64,000 nucleotides of DNA from Thermosynechococcus sp. HN-54 (GTDB lineage Bacteria > Cyanobacteriota > Cyanobacteriia > Thermosynechococcales > Thermosynechococcaceae), in NCBI RefSeq assembly GCF_023650955.1, contig NZ_CP098039.1, positions 620,001 through 684,000 of the forward strand, given 5' to 3'. Positions 29,672-42,429 of the stretch are shown here, one piece after another (the stretch's first letter is position 1; each line of letters begins with the position of its first letter). The translations under genes were made by a program, and so were the position numbers. The notes beneath the pieces are model-generated. The model was given only the letters and a program-made list of their open reading frames with translations. It ran no database searches and had not been told where the DNA came from.

Positions 29672-31576
29672 TCAAGGAGACTTGAAAGGAAATAATTGCA
29701 AACACCCCCCACTGTTGTTTAATAGTTTTAGAAACTTGAGTCGCGGATCTTTGGTAACGCCAAAAATTGTGATGACTTGGTAGTTGCCTAAGTCAGCCAC
29801 CCAAACGGGAGAGGGCTTGCCGGTAGAACCGCAGAGATTTCGGTCGTAATTACCATTCACCTTAAGGCTAGGGTCGTGAAGAAGGGCAAGACCATAGGGC
29901 TTTTCTCCTCTAGAGTGACCACTGCAAACGACGATACGGCAGTTTGCATCAATTGCTTCTGCCCATTGGTCAGAAGTTACAGTGCCAATGGATAATGGTT
30001 GAGCCGGGTTGATCTGGTAATGACCAAAGTGCTCTAAAGCTTGATAAAACCTTTGAAGGCGCTGTTGAAATTTTTGCTTGAATTCCTTGGCATTGTCGGG
30101 GAGTTCCCAAAAGGGATCCTTGTTTTCAGGAATTAGATCAGAGCCACGCCACCATGGTGCTTGGTTACGGGTTTTACGAGAGTAGCAAGGACGACGTGCC
30201 CCTTGGCCAATGCCACCCAAGTGAAACATGAGCCACGTCAAGTGTCTTGCCAGCTCTGCTACCGTTTCCTTGTGGTCATCAGGAACTTCAGCAGAATAGT
30301 CTAATACCAGTGTCCCCTGTTCTTCTCCACAGGGATCGTTTCTACCTTGCTGATTAGGGCGTGCCTCAGGTTGGGTCACCTTCCCACTAATCACTCGTAC
30401 CCGCAGGTAGCCATGTTTGGGTTGCGGCTGAATTGCGCCGAAAATCAATCCTTCAAGGCGTTGGACTTCTGCTGTGGGCAACACCCCCCCCGCAAAGGCA
30501 CGAAACCAGTATCGCAGTAGTGACTTAAAGGCGGTGGCTCGCACCTCGGCCTCTGGTTGACCACGCATCTGCCACGCTTGATTTCTGGCGTTCCATTGCC
30601 ATGACGTAGGCGTCCACTTTTGGCGACCGTGGATGAGCTGCCCTCGAACTGTAAAATCCACGCTAAAGAAACCATGCCCCACCTGTTTTTGGGGTTCGAC
30701 TAAAACCCCATAGCCTGCATTCACTTGAGAACCAATCCCTTGGGTCAGGCCGCGAATCAGCCACCGCTTGACCTGATGCAGCATTTCAGGAGAGCAATGA
30801 TTGGTGGGTTTAATACCGATGAGAAATGAGACTCCGCGGAGGGAAAAGAACACGTTTGGGTTGGCAGCGTACTTGAGGTTGCCATTATCCCATGACCAAA
30901 GGTTGTTGGCCATGTCCACTGCTAACCCCCCATTCGTCTGTTCAGGCAAGGGGTAGGCATCAAGGAAAATAATTTTGCCAGCTTTTTCGCTAGGGTCGCT
31001 GCTATCGAGATAGCCAAAGTAAAGCTGACCAACCAGTCTATCCGCTTCAGGCCAAGACAAGCCTTTATTTTCCATCACTTCCCGAATGGCTTGGGCACGA
31101 GCGACGCCCCGCAAGGTACTAGAGGGAATATAGGGAATGCCTAGATTATCAAAGGCAGGCAGAAGAATACTTTCAGGGCCACGATGGCCCCCAACGCGGA
31201 TGCGCCATGGGCAGGTGACTTCAAAATAGTTGCCTTCGCCAGCAATTTGGCGGGTGCGCTCTGTTAAGACCTGCAAGCGTTGGCTGTAGTCGCCCTGCTC
31301 TGCCGTTGTTACTAGTTCCACTTTTGTACCATCTTTGGCAGGGCTAGCGGGCGATCGCATCCAGCGAAGATACTCGACAAACCCTGCACTGCAATGGGGG
31401 TTGGGATTTGGATCAAGGGGATGTCCTAGCCATGGCGAAGGACGAGGTGGATTGTTCGAACCACCACTATTTCCTCTGCCACCTTTACCACTACCGCTAT
31501 TGCTAGCGTTGCCTGAGTTGGGGCGCTGTGTGGCTTTATGAGCTTGAGGTCGCTGTAAGGCAGGATGATTTGTCAT
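29672..31576 (-). CDS. Type III-B Cmr6-Cmr1 fusion protein
   Basis: A 634-residue protein fusing two RAMP subunits of the Cmr complex. After a 60-residue Gly/Ser/Pro-rich head, residues about 62-297 match Cmr6: GIPYIPSSTLRGVARAQAIR and the glycine-rich loop GIGSQVNAGYGVLVEPQ. Residues about 302-634 match Cmr1: RATAFKSLLRYWFRAFAGG, then LEGLIFGAIQP and a second Gly-rich segment LGGIGQGARRPC. In most III-B systems these are separate genes, where Cmr6 and Cmr1 cap the 3' side of the crRNA-bound backbone. It is the last gene of the operon, 12 bases after cmr5. Confidence 0.85.
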   Translation of the reverse strand: MTNHPALQRPQAHKATQRPNSGNASNSGSGKGGRGNSGGSNNPPRPSPWLGHPLDPNPNPHCSAGFVEYLRWMRSPASPAKDGTKVELVTTAEQGDYSQRLQVLTERTRQIAGEGNYFEVTCPWRIRVGGHRGPESILLPAFDNLGIPYIPSSTLRGVARAQAIREVMENKGLSWPEADRLVGQLYFGYLDSSDPSEKAGKIIFLDAYPLPEQTNGGLAVDMANNLWSWDNGNLKYAANPNVFFSLRGVSFLIGIKPTNHCSPEMLHQVKRWLIRGLTQGIGSQVNAGYGVLVEPQKQVGHGFFSVDFTVRGQLIHGRQKWTPTSWQWNARNQAWQMRGQPEAEVRATAFKSLLRYWFRAFAGGVLPTAEVQRLEGLIFGAIQPQPKHGYLRVRVISGKVTQPEARPNQQGRNDPCGEEQGTLVLDYSAEVPDDHKETVAELARHLTWLMFHLGGIGQGARRPCYSRKTRNQAPWWRGSDLIPENKDPFWELPDNAKEFKQKFQQRLQRFYQALEHFGHYQINPAQPLSIGTVTSDQWAEAIDANCRIVVCSGHSRGEKPYGLALLHDPSLKVNGNYDRNLCGSTGKPSPVWVADLGNYQVITIFGVTKDPRLKFLKLLNNSGGCLQLFPFKSP

Positions 31577-31588
31577 GTTGTACGACTC

Positions 31589-31978
31589 CTAGTCTGCATT
31601 TCCAATGCCAACGTAAAGGGCAGTTGTCCAGAAGCTAAATTCACGGGCAATTTGTAGCCCCAAGCCGGTGAGGCCAAGGTAGCACTCTGTGTCAAGGGTC
31701 TTGAGGGTTTCCAAGCCTTTGTCACTGGCCAAATTCTGAATACCTGCCGTGTCCTCAAGAGCACGGAAAAAAGCTTTGACAACATCTTTCTTCCCCTCTT
31801 GACTGAGGGCGGCTTCTTCCGCTTTTAGGCGCATTAGTCCCCACGTAGCCAAGTAGGTGTAGAGTTCAACGGCTTGGCTTTTTTGCTCCCGCAGCCGAGT
31901 GTCATCTGCGGTGCGATGCCGTAGTTCGCTCAGGGCTTTATAGACTGGCTGTGCCATTGTGCGTGGATCAAAGGCCAT
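31589..31978 (-). CDS. cmr5: Type III-B CRISPR small subunit Cmr5
   Basis: A 129-residue alpha-helical protein: the N-terminus MAFDPRTMAQPVYKALSELR, the mid-section VELYTYLATWGLMRLKAEEA and the C-terminal WTTALYVGIGNAD agree with Cmr5, the small subunit that lines the belly of the Cmr complex and contacts target RNA. The call depends partly on position between cmr4 and cmr6-cmr1. It begins 2 bases after the cmr4 stop. Confidence 0.8.
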   Translation of the reverse strand: MAFDPRTMAQPVYKALSELRHRTADDTRLREQKSQAVELYTYLATWGLMRLKAEEAALSQEGKKDVVKAFFRALEDTAGIQNLASDKGLETLKTLDTECYLGLTGLGLQIAREFSFWTTALYVGIGNAD

Positions 31979-31980
31979 AA

Positions 31981-32778
31981 CTAACTCCCAAGAGTGACAA
32001 GTCGGACAAAGCCGCGACCAAGGCTTTCTTGACCGCCAATTTGGAGAATGGGGTGGCTATCGAAAACATCTAGAAGATCGCTTTTTGCCTTTTCTGCGGC
32101 ACCATTGAGTTGGGCAACTGTTCCCCAGGGAAAGTACATCAATGTATCGGGGGGAATGGCTTCCTCGTAGCGAAAACCCCCTTCAACGGTTTTATGTTGA
32201 TCGAGTTTCACCTTGACCTGTCGCCAGAGGCTCGTTTCAATGAGGGTTTTGCAGTGCTGATCGGGTAGAACCAAGACCTGTTGAATTTGGGTTTGCTCGT
32301 GGATCGGAATCCACTGTTGCCAGTTGCCCCAAGGCTTGAGCTGATCGCCTTTGAGGATCGCGTCTTTGAGATAGACAGCTTTGCTGTTGCCTAAACTGGT
32401 GCTGTAGGGAGCCACTGAACCCAAGGATTGGCCAGTGAGGCGTTGCCAACGATGCAGCAGCATGGGGCAGCTAATCCAGATCACGCCATGGCTGAGGGAG
32501 GGAACCGGTACCCACAGGAGTGAGCCATCACCGACCCACACTTGCCCTTGGGTAAGGTTGGTGTTTTCGCCGCCCATGACATCTTCAATGGTGTTGCCCC
32601 AAAGGCGGTTGCGGCTTTTCTCGGGGGTACTGGCACGCAAGCGACCCCGAATCGTGCTGGAGGGAATGTAGGGCAATTCTGTGTGGGATTCCCGCGCAAT
32701 GCCGAGAAGGTTGCCCTCTTGGGTGGTGCCACCCGTGTGCAGGGGGGAGAGAAGGTAGAGGTAGGCAAGGTTAAACAT
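31981..32778 (-). CDS. cmr4: Type III-B CRISPR backbone subunit Cmr4
   Basis: A 265-residue RAMP protein. LYLLSPLHTGGTTQ (residues 7-20), the RESHTELPYIPSSTIRGRLR segment, and the C-terminal Gly-rich loop GGQESLGRGFVRLV are typical of Cmr4, the repeated backbone subunit that wraps crRNA and cleaves target RNA. The usual catalytic Asp (pattern xDLPIQRE) is not found: at the matching place the sequence reads GNLLGIARE, and there is no Asp in the first 60 residues. So RNA cleavage may be lost or moved. It is 72 bases from cmr3. Confidence 0.85.
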   Translation of the reverse strand: MFNLAYLYLLSPLHTGGTTQEGNLLGIARESHTELPYIPSSTIRGRLRASTPEKSRNRLWGNTIEDVMGGENTNLTQGQVWVGDGSLLWVPVPSLSHGVIWISCPMLLHRWQRLTGQSLGSVAPYSTSLGNSKAVYLKDAILKGDQLKPWGNWQQWIPIHEQTQIQQVLVLPDQHCKTLIETSLWRQVKVKLDQHKTVEGGFRYEEAIPPDTLMYFPWGTVAQLNGAAEKAKSDLLDVFDSHPILQIGGQESLGRGFVRLVTLGS

Positions 32779-32850
32779 TGTTGATCATCCAGTCTCTTTG
32801 AGGTCAATGTGTATCGGTACTCACCTATTTATCCCTTGGTGTTTGGGGGG

Positions 32851-37018
<4,168 letters not shown>

Positions 37019-37662
37019 TGCTCCCTAAAACAATTGAGTCCACTGCAAGCCCCTACAGTGTGTCTGTAGCGATCGCAGCTAATGTTTTATCCAGCGTAGT
37101 GAGTTGGGATATGCAGTGGGAGGAAAATAAAAAATCTTTTGTAATATTTAACAGTTTTTTGTACTCGCTATACGAATTGGAACATTTGGGTCTTGCTTCC
37201 GAGGGATCTGCCAACTTGCCGCCAACCCTGATTCTTTCGTTGAATCCCTCGGCGTCTCTCAGGGAGCGCGTTTGAGGATTTTTTAATGTCCCAGAGAAAA
37301 ACTTTTGCCCTCCTCGAAAAGGAATCCCTCGGAACAGGGGCTTGCAACCCGCTGCGGAAGCGGCTACTGTGAGGCTACTCCTTCCTCTTCATGGGGAAGG
37401 TGACTCAATGGAAACATCTAAGAGACAACCAACACGCACATCTGCTTGGATCGGCCGCTAGCCAAGCATGCCGAAACTCCTAGTAGCCAAGGGGATGTGA
37501 ATTCAGGGCTACCCTTCAGAGCCTTTCTGTATGCTCACCGCAGCAGTTTCATCAATGTTCATATATGCGGCCGGCGCGGGAGCGTGGTATCGTGACTAAG
37601 TAGCTAAAACTTCCCAATCTACGCGGGGTTGCCTGCTGACCCAAGTTCATCAAGGGGATACC
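37019..37662. other. Gene-free region upstream of the Cmr operon with repeat-like fragments
   Basis: About 640 bases with no plausible gene. The 9-mer ATCCCTCGG occurs three times: inverted at 37199-37207 and direct at 37244-37252 and 37324-37332. A 37-base hairpin element at 37379-37415 ends in GGAAAC. There is an AT-rich stretch at 37126-37160 (possible cas10 promoter). A ribosome site AAGGGG precedes gshA. No regular CRISPR repeat-spacer array is present. Confidence 0.5.
37379..37415 (+). repeat. CRISPR-repeat-like hairpin element, single copy
   Basis: A 37-base stretch with arms CCTTCC (37380-37385) and GGAAGG (37395-37400) around a 9-base loop, ending CAATGGAAAC. Length, central hairpin and terminal GAAAC match the form of cyanobacterial CRISPR repeats, but no second copy follows, so it may be a relic or coincidence. 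Confidence 0.25.
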
Positions 37663-38802
37663 ATGCTGTCAAAGGGGTTTGAGGTTGAACTCTATACGGG
37701 TAAACCCACGGGCGAGATTGTGGGACTATCGGATCGCATTGTGAGAGACTTGCCGGGGTTTGTACGTGAACCCGATAGCCGCAATGTCGAATTTACAACC
37801 CCCCCTGTGCTTCTCTATGACCAAGCCCTCTGTGACCTGCTGCGACCCCGCTTTCGGCTGCGCGCTTATCTGCAATCTTTGGGGGATTTAACGCTGGTTC
37901 CCGGTAGTACGCTGAGTCTAGGGGATACTCAACACTTTTATCGCTCTGACCCCCAGAATCCCTACCACACCTACATTGAGCAAACCTATGGCACACGGGT
38001 TGTCACCGCCAGTGTCCACATCAACATTGGCCTGCGGGATCCAGAAGAGTTGATCCGTGCCTGTCGGCTGGTGCGGCTGGAGGCACCCCTGTTTCTGGCA
38101 CTAAGTGCTGCTTCACCGTTTCTCGACGGCAAGGTGACGGGCTATCACTCCACCCGTTGGGCAATCTTTCCCAAAACACCCCCGCAAGTGCCCCTATTTA
38201 CCAGCCATGGCCATTTTATTGAGTGGACAGAGCAGCAACTCCAACTCGGCACAATGCAAAATGTGCGGCATTTGTGGAGTTCCGTTCGCCCCAATGGCGA
38301 TCGCCGGCCCTATGATCTCAATCGTCTTGAGCTGCGCATTTGTGATCTAGTCACGGATCCCATTGCCCTACTGGCGATTACCGCTCTCCTAGAGGCACGA
38401 CTCCTGCAATTGCTCGATACCCCTGACCTTGACCCTCTGCGCTGGGGCGATGGCGAAATGCTGGCACAATTAGCAGATGACAATGAGCAGCTGGCTGCAA
38501 AAAGTAGTCTAGAGGCCGTGCTGACCCATTGGCGCGATCGCCGGCAACTGACAGCAGCCGCTTGGGTCGCTGAACTGTATGAAGAGGTTTGGCCGATCGC
38601 CAAAGCCCAGGGCTTTAGCTGCTTTCTCGCCCCGATCAAGAAACTCCTGCGACAGGGAAATACTGCCCAGCAATGGCTGGCTCAATATGCAGCGGGGCAA
38701 TCAATGCCTGAGATCATGGCCGCAGCCGTGCGGGAAATGGCCGCTACCGAACAGGAATTTGCTGATCAACTCTGTCAACCAGTGGCGGCAGTGCGGGGCT
38801 AA
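37663..38802 (+). CDS. gshA: Glutamate-cysteine ligase (cyanobacterial type)
   Basis: A 379-residue ATP-dependent ligase that forms gamma-glutamylcysteine, the first step of glutathione synthesis. It has the pattern of the cyanobacterial GshA family: MLSKGFEVELYTGKPTGEIV, DSRNVEFTTPPVLLYDQALC, VVTASVHINIGLRDPEELIR, GKVTGYHSTRWAIFPKTPP and NRLELRICDLVTDPIALLA. Length is normal. The ribosome site AAGGGG lies 5 bases from the ATG. lpxB begins 2 bases after its stop. Confidence 0.93.
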   Translation: MLSKGFEVELYTGKPTGEIVGLSDRIVRDLPGFVREPDSRNVEFTTPPVLLYDQALCDLLRPRFRLRAYLQSLGDLTLVPGSTLSLGDTQHFYRSDPQNPYHTYIEQTYGTRVVTASVHINIGLRDPEELIRACRLVRLEAPLFLALSAASPFLDGKVTGYHSTRWAIFPKTPPQVPLFTSHGHFIEWTEQQLQLGTMQNVRHLWSSVRPNGDRRPYDLNRLELRICDLVTDPIALLAITALLEARLLQLLDTPDLDPLRWGDGEMLAQLADDNEQLAAKSSLEAVLTHWRDRRQLTAAAWVAELYEEVWPIAKAQGFSCFLAPIKKLLRQGNTAQQWLAQYAAGQSMPEIMAAAVREMAATEQEFADQLCQPVAAVRG

Positions 38803-38804
38803 GC

Positions 38805-39992
38805 ATGGCGCATGTGTTCATTAGTACAGGGGAGGTCTCCGGGGATTTGCAGGGTGCCCTGTTGATCAAGGCACTCTATCGCTTGGCCGCAGAGCGGGGG
38901 ATTTCCCTTGAAATTTCTGCCCTTGGGGGCGATCGCATGGCTGCCGCTGGTGCAAAGTTGCTCTTTAATACCGGGAGCATTGGCTCTGTGGGGCTACTAG
39001 AAGCCCTACCATTGATCAAGCCCACGATCGCGCTCCAACTCAAAGCCCGCCGCTATCTACGACAGCACCCGCCTGATCTGGTAGTTTTGATTGACTACAT
39101 TGGCGGTAATGTGGCCATGGGGCGGTTTATCCGCAAGCACTTTTCTGTGCCGATGGTTTACTACATCGCTCCCCAAGAGTGGGTCTGGTCCCATAGTTTG
39201 AAGGCCACTCGGCAAATTGTTGCCCTCAGCGATCGCCTGATTGCGATTTTCCCAGAAGAAGCGACCTATTACCGCCGTCATGGTGCCAATGTGGTTTGGG
39301 TGGGGCACCCCCTCTTGGATCGCATTGCTGCGGCTCCCAGTCGTGAAGTGGCCCGCCAAAGTTTGGGCATTGCTGCCGATGAGCTGGCGATCGCCCTTTT
39401 GCCCTTGTCCCGCAAACAGGAAATCAAGTCCCTTTTACCATTGATTTTGGGCGCTGCCACAAATATTGCCCAAGCCTATCCCCACGCCCGCTTTTGGTTA
39501 CCCCTGTCTCTGCGGCAGTATCGTCCAGCCATTGAAGCAGTTCTCAAGGAATACCCCATTCGTGTCACATTTGCTGAAGACTCCCTGCAAGTCCTAGCGG
39601 CAGCAGATCTGGCGATCGCCAAATCCGGCACGGTGAATTTAGAAACCGCGCTTTTGAATGTGCCCCAAGTGGTGATCTACCGCGTTCATCCCCTAAGTTT
39701 GTGGCTTTATCAGCGCTTCTTGAAATTTGATCTCAAGTTTGTGTCACCTCCCAACTTACTGGTGGGTAGAGAAATCGTTCCCGAACTCCTCCAAGAACGA
39801 GCCACTGTTGCCAACATTACGGCTGCTGCTCTTGCACTATTGGATCATCCTGAAAAACGCCTAGCCATGCAGGCAGGCTACCGAGAGATGCGAGCTGCCA
39901 TGGGAACTCCCGGTGTGGTCGATCGCGCTGCCACCGAGATCCTCGATCTGCTCATCAACAAAAAAGTGCAGGATCCGCTGTCCCGCACCTAG
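38805..39992 (+). CDS. lpxB: Lipid-A-disaccharide synthase
   Basis: A 395-residue GT-B transferase that joins UDP-diacylglucosamine and lipid X in lipid A assembly at the inner membrane. Motifs: MAHVFISTGEVSGDLQGALL, LVVLIDYIGGNVAMGRFI, VPMVYYIAPQEWVWSH, and the donor-site ADLAIAKSGTVNLETALLNV. PLLDR- and PLSRKQEIKSLLP-type segments follow the family. It is 2 bases from gshA, so the two are probably co-transcribed. Confidence 0.94.
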   Translation: MAHVFISTGEVSGDLQGALLIKALYRLAAERGISLEISALGGDRMAAAGAKLLFNTGSIGSVGLLEALPLIKPTIALQLKARRYLRQHPPDLVVLIDYIGGNVAMGRFIRKHFSVPMVYYIAPQEWVWSHSLKATRQIVALSDRLIAIFPEEATYYRRHGANVVWVGHPLLDRIAAAPSREVARQSLGIAADELAIALLPLSRKQEIKSLLPLILGAATNIAQAYPHARFWLPLSLRQYRPAIEAVLKEYPIRVTFAEDSLQVLAAADLAIAKSGTVNLETALLNVPQVVIYRVHPLSLWLYQRFLKFDLKFVSPPNLLVGREIVPELLQERATVANITAAALALLDHPEKRLAMQAGYREMRAAMGTPGVVDRAATEILDLLINKKVQDPLSRT

Positions 39993-40043
39993 GAAAGTCA
40001 TGAACTCCTTAGAGCCTTAGAGAGTTGACGAAATTTAATTAGG

Positions 40044-40484
40044 TTACTGCTGGGGTTTCATGGGGCGATTGCCCGGACCCCGCTGCTGCATTTGAGCAGC
40101 CAAGGCTTGTCGTTGTTGTGGTGTGAGAATGCTCCGCATCGCTAGCATGCTTTCAAAGCGGAGGGAAGCCAGTTGATTTTCTAGTTGGCGCACTTGCTGA
40201 TACTTACTGCGGATTTGCTCCTCAGAGGCATTGCCACTCATCATTTGCCGCAGTTCTGCCTTGGCGGTGCGCAGTTGGTTGCGAGTTTGCTCCATTTGGC
40301 CTTGGTATTGTTGCCGCACGGCTTGCAAACGTTGCCGCTGCTCAGGTGTGAGATTTAGGTTGTCCAGATTGGCTCCCGAGCGAGATCCGCCATAACCGGG
40401 GTCAGCTAAGGTCGGGGGAGCGATCGCCACTAGGGGGCTGAGGCTACCACATACAAGAAGCGCCGCCAAAGATTTTTTCAACAT
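40044..40484 (-). CDS. Spy/CpxP-like periplasmic protein
   Basis: A 146-residue exported helical protein. The N-terminus MLKKSLAALLVCGSLSPLVA is a signal peptide cut near the ADPGYGG region. Two LTxxQ-type motifs (LNLTPEQRQRLQAV and ILTPQQRQALAAQ) flank a Gln/Arg-rich helical core, as in CpxP/Spy chaperones that bind misfolded proteins or sense envelope stress. It is the last gene of a sigma/anti-sigma cassette (50 bases from the preceding gene), so it is likely to be an output or co-sensor of that system. Confidence 0.8.
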   Translation of the reverse strand: MLKKSLAALLVCGSLSPLVAIAPPTLADPGYGGSRSGANLDNLNLTPEQRQRLQAVRQQYQGQMEQTRNQLRTAKAELRQMMSGNASEEQIRSKYQQVRQLENQLASLRFESMLAMRSILTPQQRQALAAQMQQRGPGNRPMKPQQ

Positions 40485-40533
40485 AGCTGTGTTCTCCTTT
40501 GTCAGAAATTTTACAAGAGAAAGTTAGATCAAA

Positions 40534-40854
40534 CTAGTCAAAGACTGCGGGTTCCGTATCGTAGAACATCGCTTGCCAATTGGTCTTGATGAAGGTTTCC
40601 ACCGCATCTGGGGAAGTCTGCTGTGCCACTTGAGTTGAGGGTTTGAGAAACCAAACACTGATGGCGGTGGCGATCGCGCCAGCCCCCAAAAGAGACACGA
40701 CCTGCCAGCGTCGCTTACTCAGTTGATGTTGATGCAAAGCGGCTTGGACAATGCGCTGCTCCAAATGGGGGGGTGGTGGCGGGGGCGTTCCCGCATAGGT
40801 CTGCAAAAACTGAACCAAAGGTACATCCTCCGCAGGTGGGGGTTCACGTTTCAT
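40534..40854 (-). CDS. Small single-pass membrane protein, probable anti-sigma factor
   Basis: A 106-residue protein: an acidic/Pro-rich cytoplasmic head with VPLVQFLQTYAGTPPPPPPH, a helix and basic patch (LSKRRWQVV), one transmembrane helix at about residues 50-69, and a short external tail. Its start overlaps the upstream ECF sigma gene by four bases (ATGA on the minus strand). That coupling and topology fit an anti-sigma factor, but the zinc HxxxCxxC motif of classic ZAS anti-sigmas is missing. Confidence 0.7.
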   Translation of the reverse strand: MKREPPPAEDVPLVQFLQTYAGTPPPPPPHLEQRIVQAALHQHQLSKRRWQVVSLLGAGAIATAISVWFLKPSTQVAQQTSPDAVETFIKTNWQAMFYDTEPAVFD

Positions 40855-41456
40855 AGGCTGACTCCAGCTTCGGTAAAGTAAGTCCGCAATGTGCCACGGG
40901 CACGAAAGAGACGGGATTTAACAGTACCCACTGGAATTCGCAGAATTTCAGCAATTTCCTTTTGGGGCAAGCCTTGGAGATCATGCATGACTAGGACACT
41001 GCGGTATTCTATGGGCAATGTGGCTAGCCCTCGCTGTACCAGATCTTCATAGTGCAATTGCCGTAGATCGAGTCCAGGGGTAAGTGGCTCATGCTGGTAA
41101 AGGTATTGTTGATGTCGAGCCTTACGCGTTGCCAGTTGGCGGCGATAGTCACAGGCGACATTCCAAGCAATCCGATAGAGCCATGTCGAAAACTTTGCCT
41201 CATGTTTGAGACCCCTTAGCCCCTTCCATGCCCGCAAGAAAACCTCCTGCACCAAATCGTCAAGGGCAACCGCACCGCACAACTGAAACAGGAGCGATCG
41301 CACCCGTTGTTGATGCCGTTGATAGAGTTCCCGAAACCCATTTGGATGCCCGGAAAGGCACTGCTCAATAATCCGCCGATCGGGATCGATCACTTGGGGT
41401 CGGGTCACAATATCCGTTGATGCCGTTGCCGCTGATAGGGGTAAAGATACACTCAT
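40851..41456 (-). CDS. ECF-type sigma-70 family factor
   Basis: A 201-residue sigma factor from the ATG at 41456 (a GTG four codons upstream is too close to the GGAG site). Region 2 has FRELYQRHQQRVRSLLFQL, ALDDLVQEVFLRAWKGLRGL and FSTWLYRIAWNVACDYRR; region 4 has ALPIEYRSVLVMHDLQGLP-like sequence followed by the helix-turn-helix KEIAEILRIPVGTVKSRLFR. Regions 1 and 3 are absent, so it belongs to group 4 (ECF). The gene pair with a membrane protein and a CpxP-like protein suggests envelope or heat stress control. It resembles cyanobacterial SigG/SigH, but which one is not decidable here. Confidence 0.88.
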   Translation of the reverse strand: MSVSLPLSAATASTDIVTRPQVIDPDRRIIEQCLSGHPNGFRELYQRHQQRVRSLLFQLCGAVALDDLVQEVFLRAWKGLRGLKHEAKFSTWLYRIAWNVACDYRRQLATRKARHQQYLYQHEPLTPGLDLRQLHYEDLVQRGLATLPIEYRSVLVMHDLQGLPQKEIAEILRIPVGTVKSRLFRARGTLRTYFTEAGVSL

Positions 41457-41614
41457 GCGAGGTATCACTCCATTAACGTAATCCTCTATTTAGACGGGGC
41501 ATCAAAAATGGTGGTTCAAGACCCTTGGCCGCACGGTTCGCTAGAATTTGGGAAACAATTGCGGCTACCGGCTGGACTATACTAAACGTCGGATGCTCTG
41601 ACAGGGAACTGATC

Positions 41615-42274
41615 GTGAATATCGCTGAAATTTTTAACCGTGGTGGCTTGGCCATGTGGCCACTACTGATTCTCTCGATCTTGACCTTAGGCACCATTTT
41701 TGAGCGGCTTTGGTTTTGGAGTATTGTTTTTCGGGGAGAGACGAAACTGGCCGAGCAGATTCTGGATGCCGCTCGCCACGATTGGCAGGAAGCCATTGAA
41801 TTAGCAGCAAATGCCTGTGACCAACCCATTGGTCGCTTCCTCTACACTCCTTTACAACTGATTGACACCAACCCAGAAATCTTTCGCCTAGCTTTAGAGG
41901 CTGCGGCTGATGAGGAACTAAGTGCCATGCGGCGGGGAGAAAAGGTCTTAGAAGCAACGATTACGATGGCACCTCTACTGGGTTTGTTGGGAACGGTGTT
42001 AGGTCTGATTAGTGCCCTCAGTTCAATTCGCTTGGGGGATATTGGCACACCTGCAACCATGGGCGTGGGTCTCGGAATTAGTGAGGCCTTAATTAGTACC
42101 GCCTCTGGCTTGGTGGTGGCGATCATTGCCCTCGCCTTTCAGCGGCTCTTTCAAGCTTTTCTTTTGCAGCAGGCACAAATTTTTCGTCGCACTGGCAATG
42201 AATTAGAACTCACCTATCGCCAAGCATGGCTAGAGCAGCGGATCAAAGGGCAACCCGAAAAAACATTGTTCTAA
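41615..42274 (+). CDS. ExbB/TolQ/MotA-family proton channel protein
   Basis: A 219-residue protein starting at GTG 41615, which has AGGGAAC just upstream; the frame is open to 41525, but there is no signal there. The first helix (MNIAEIFNRGGLAMWPLLIL) is followed by a cytoplasmic helical part and the conserved core IAMAPLLGLLGTVLGLISAL-like stretch and LGISEALISTASGLVVAIIA. ExbB-type proteins form a proton-driven motor with ExbD to energise outer-membrane transport. No exbD follows (an IS relic lies next), so a partner would be elsewhere. It diverges from the sigma factor gene. Confidence 0.88.
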   Translation: MNIAEIFNRGGLAMWPLLILSILTLGTIFERLWFWSIVFRGETKLAEQILDAARHDWQEAIELAANACDQPIGRFLYTPLQLIDTNPEIFRLALEAAADEELSAMRRGEKVLEATITMAPLLGLLGTVLGLISALSSIRLGDIGTPATMGVGLGISEALISTASGLVVAIIALAFQRLFQAFLLQQAQIFRRTGNELELTYRQAWLEQRIKGQPEKTLF

Positions 42275-42429
42275 TACCAATTCAATTTGGGCATTACCCT
42301 CAACATGGGCAGCAAAATGAAAAATCATCAAACACCTCCGAGAAACCCTAGACTTTAGAGCAGAGAGGGATAACCGCCAATAGAAGTCTTCCCTATTCTC
42401 TACAACAATGGTGTTGCAGGGAGCGCAAA

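Noticed and set aside
37019-37662. CRISPR array
   Set aside because: No regularly spaced repeat of 30-40 bases; only dispersed 9-mers and one hairpin.
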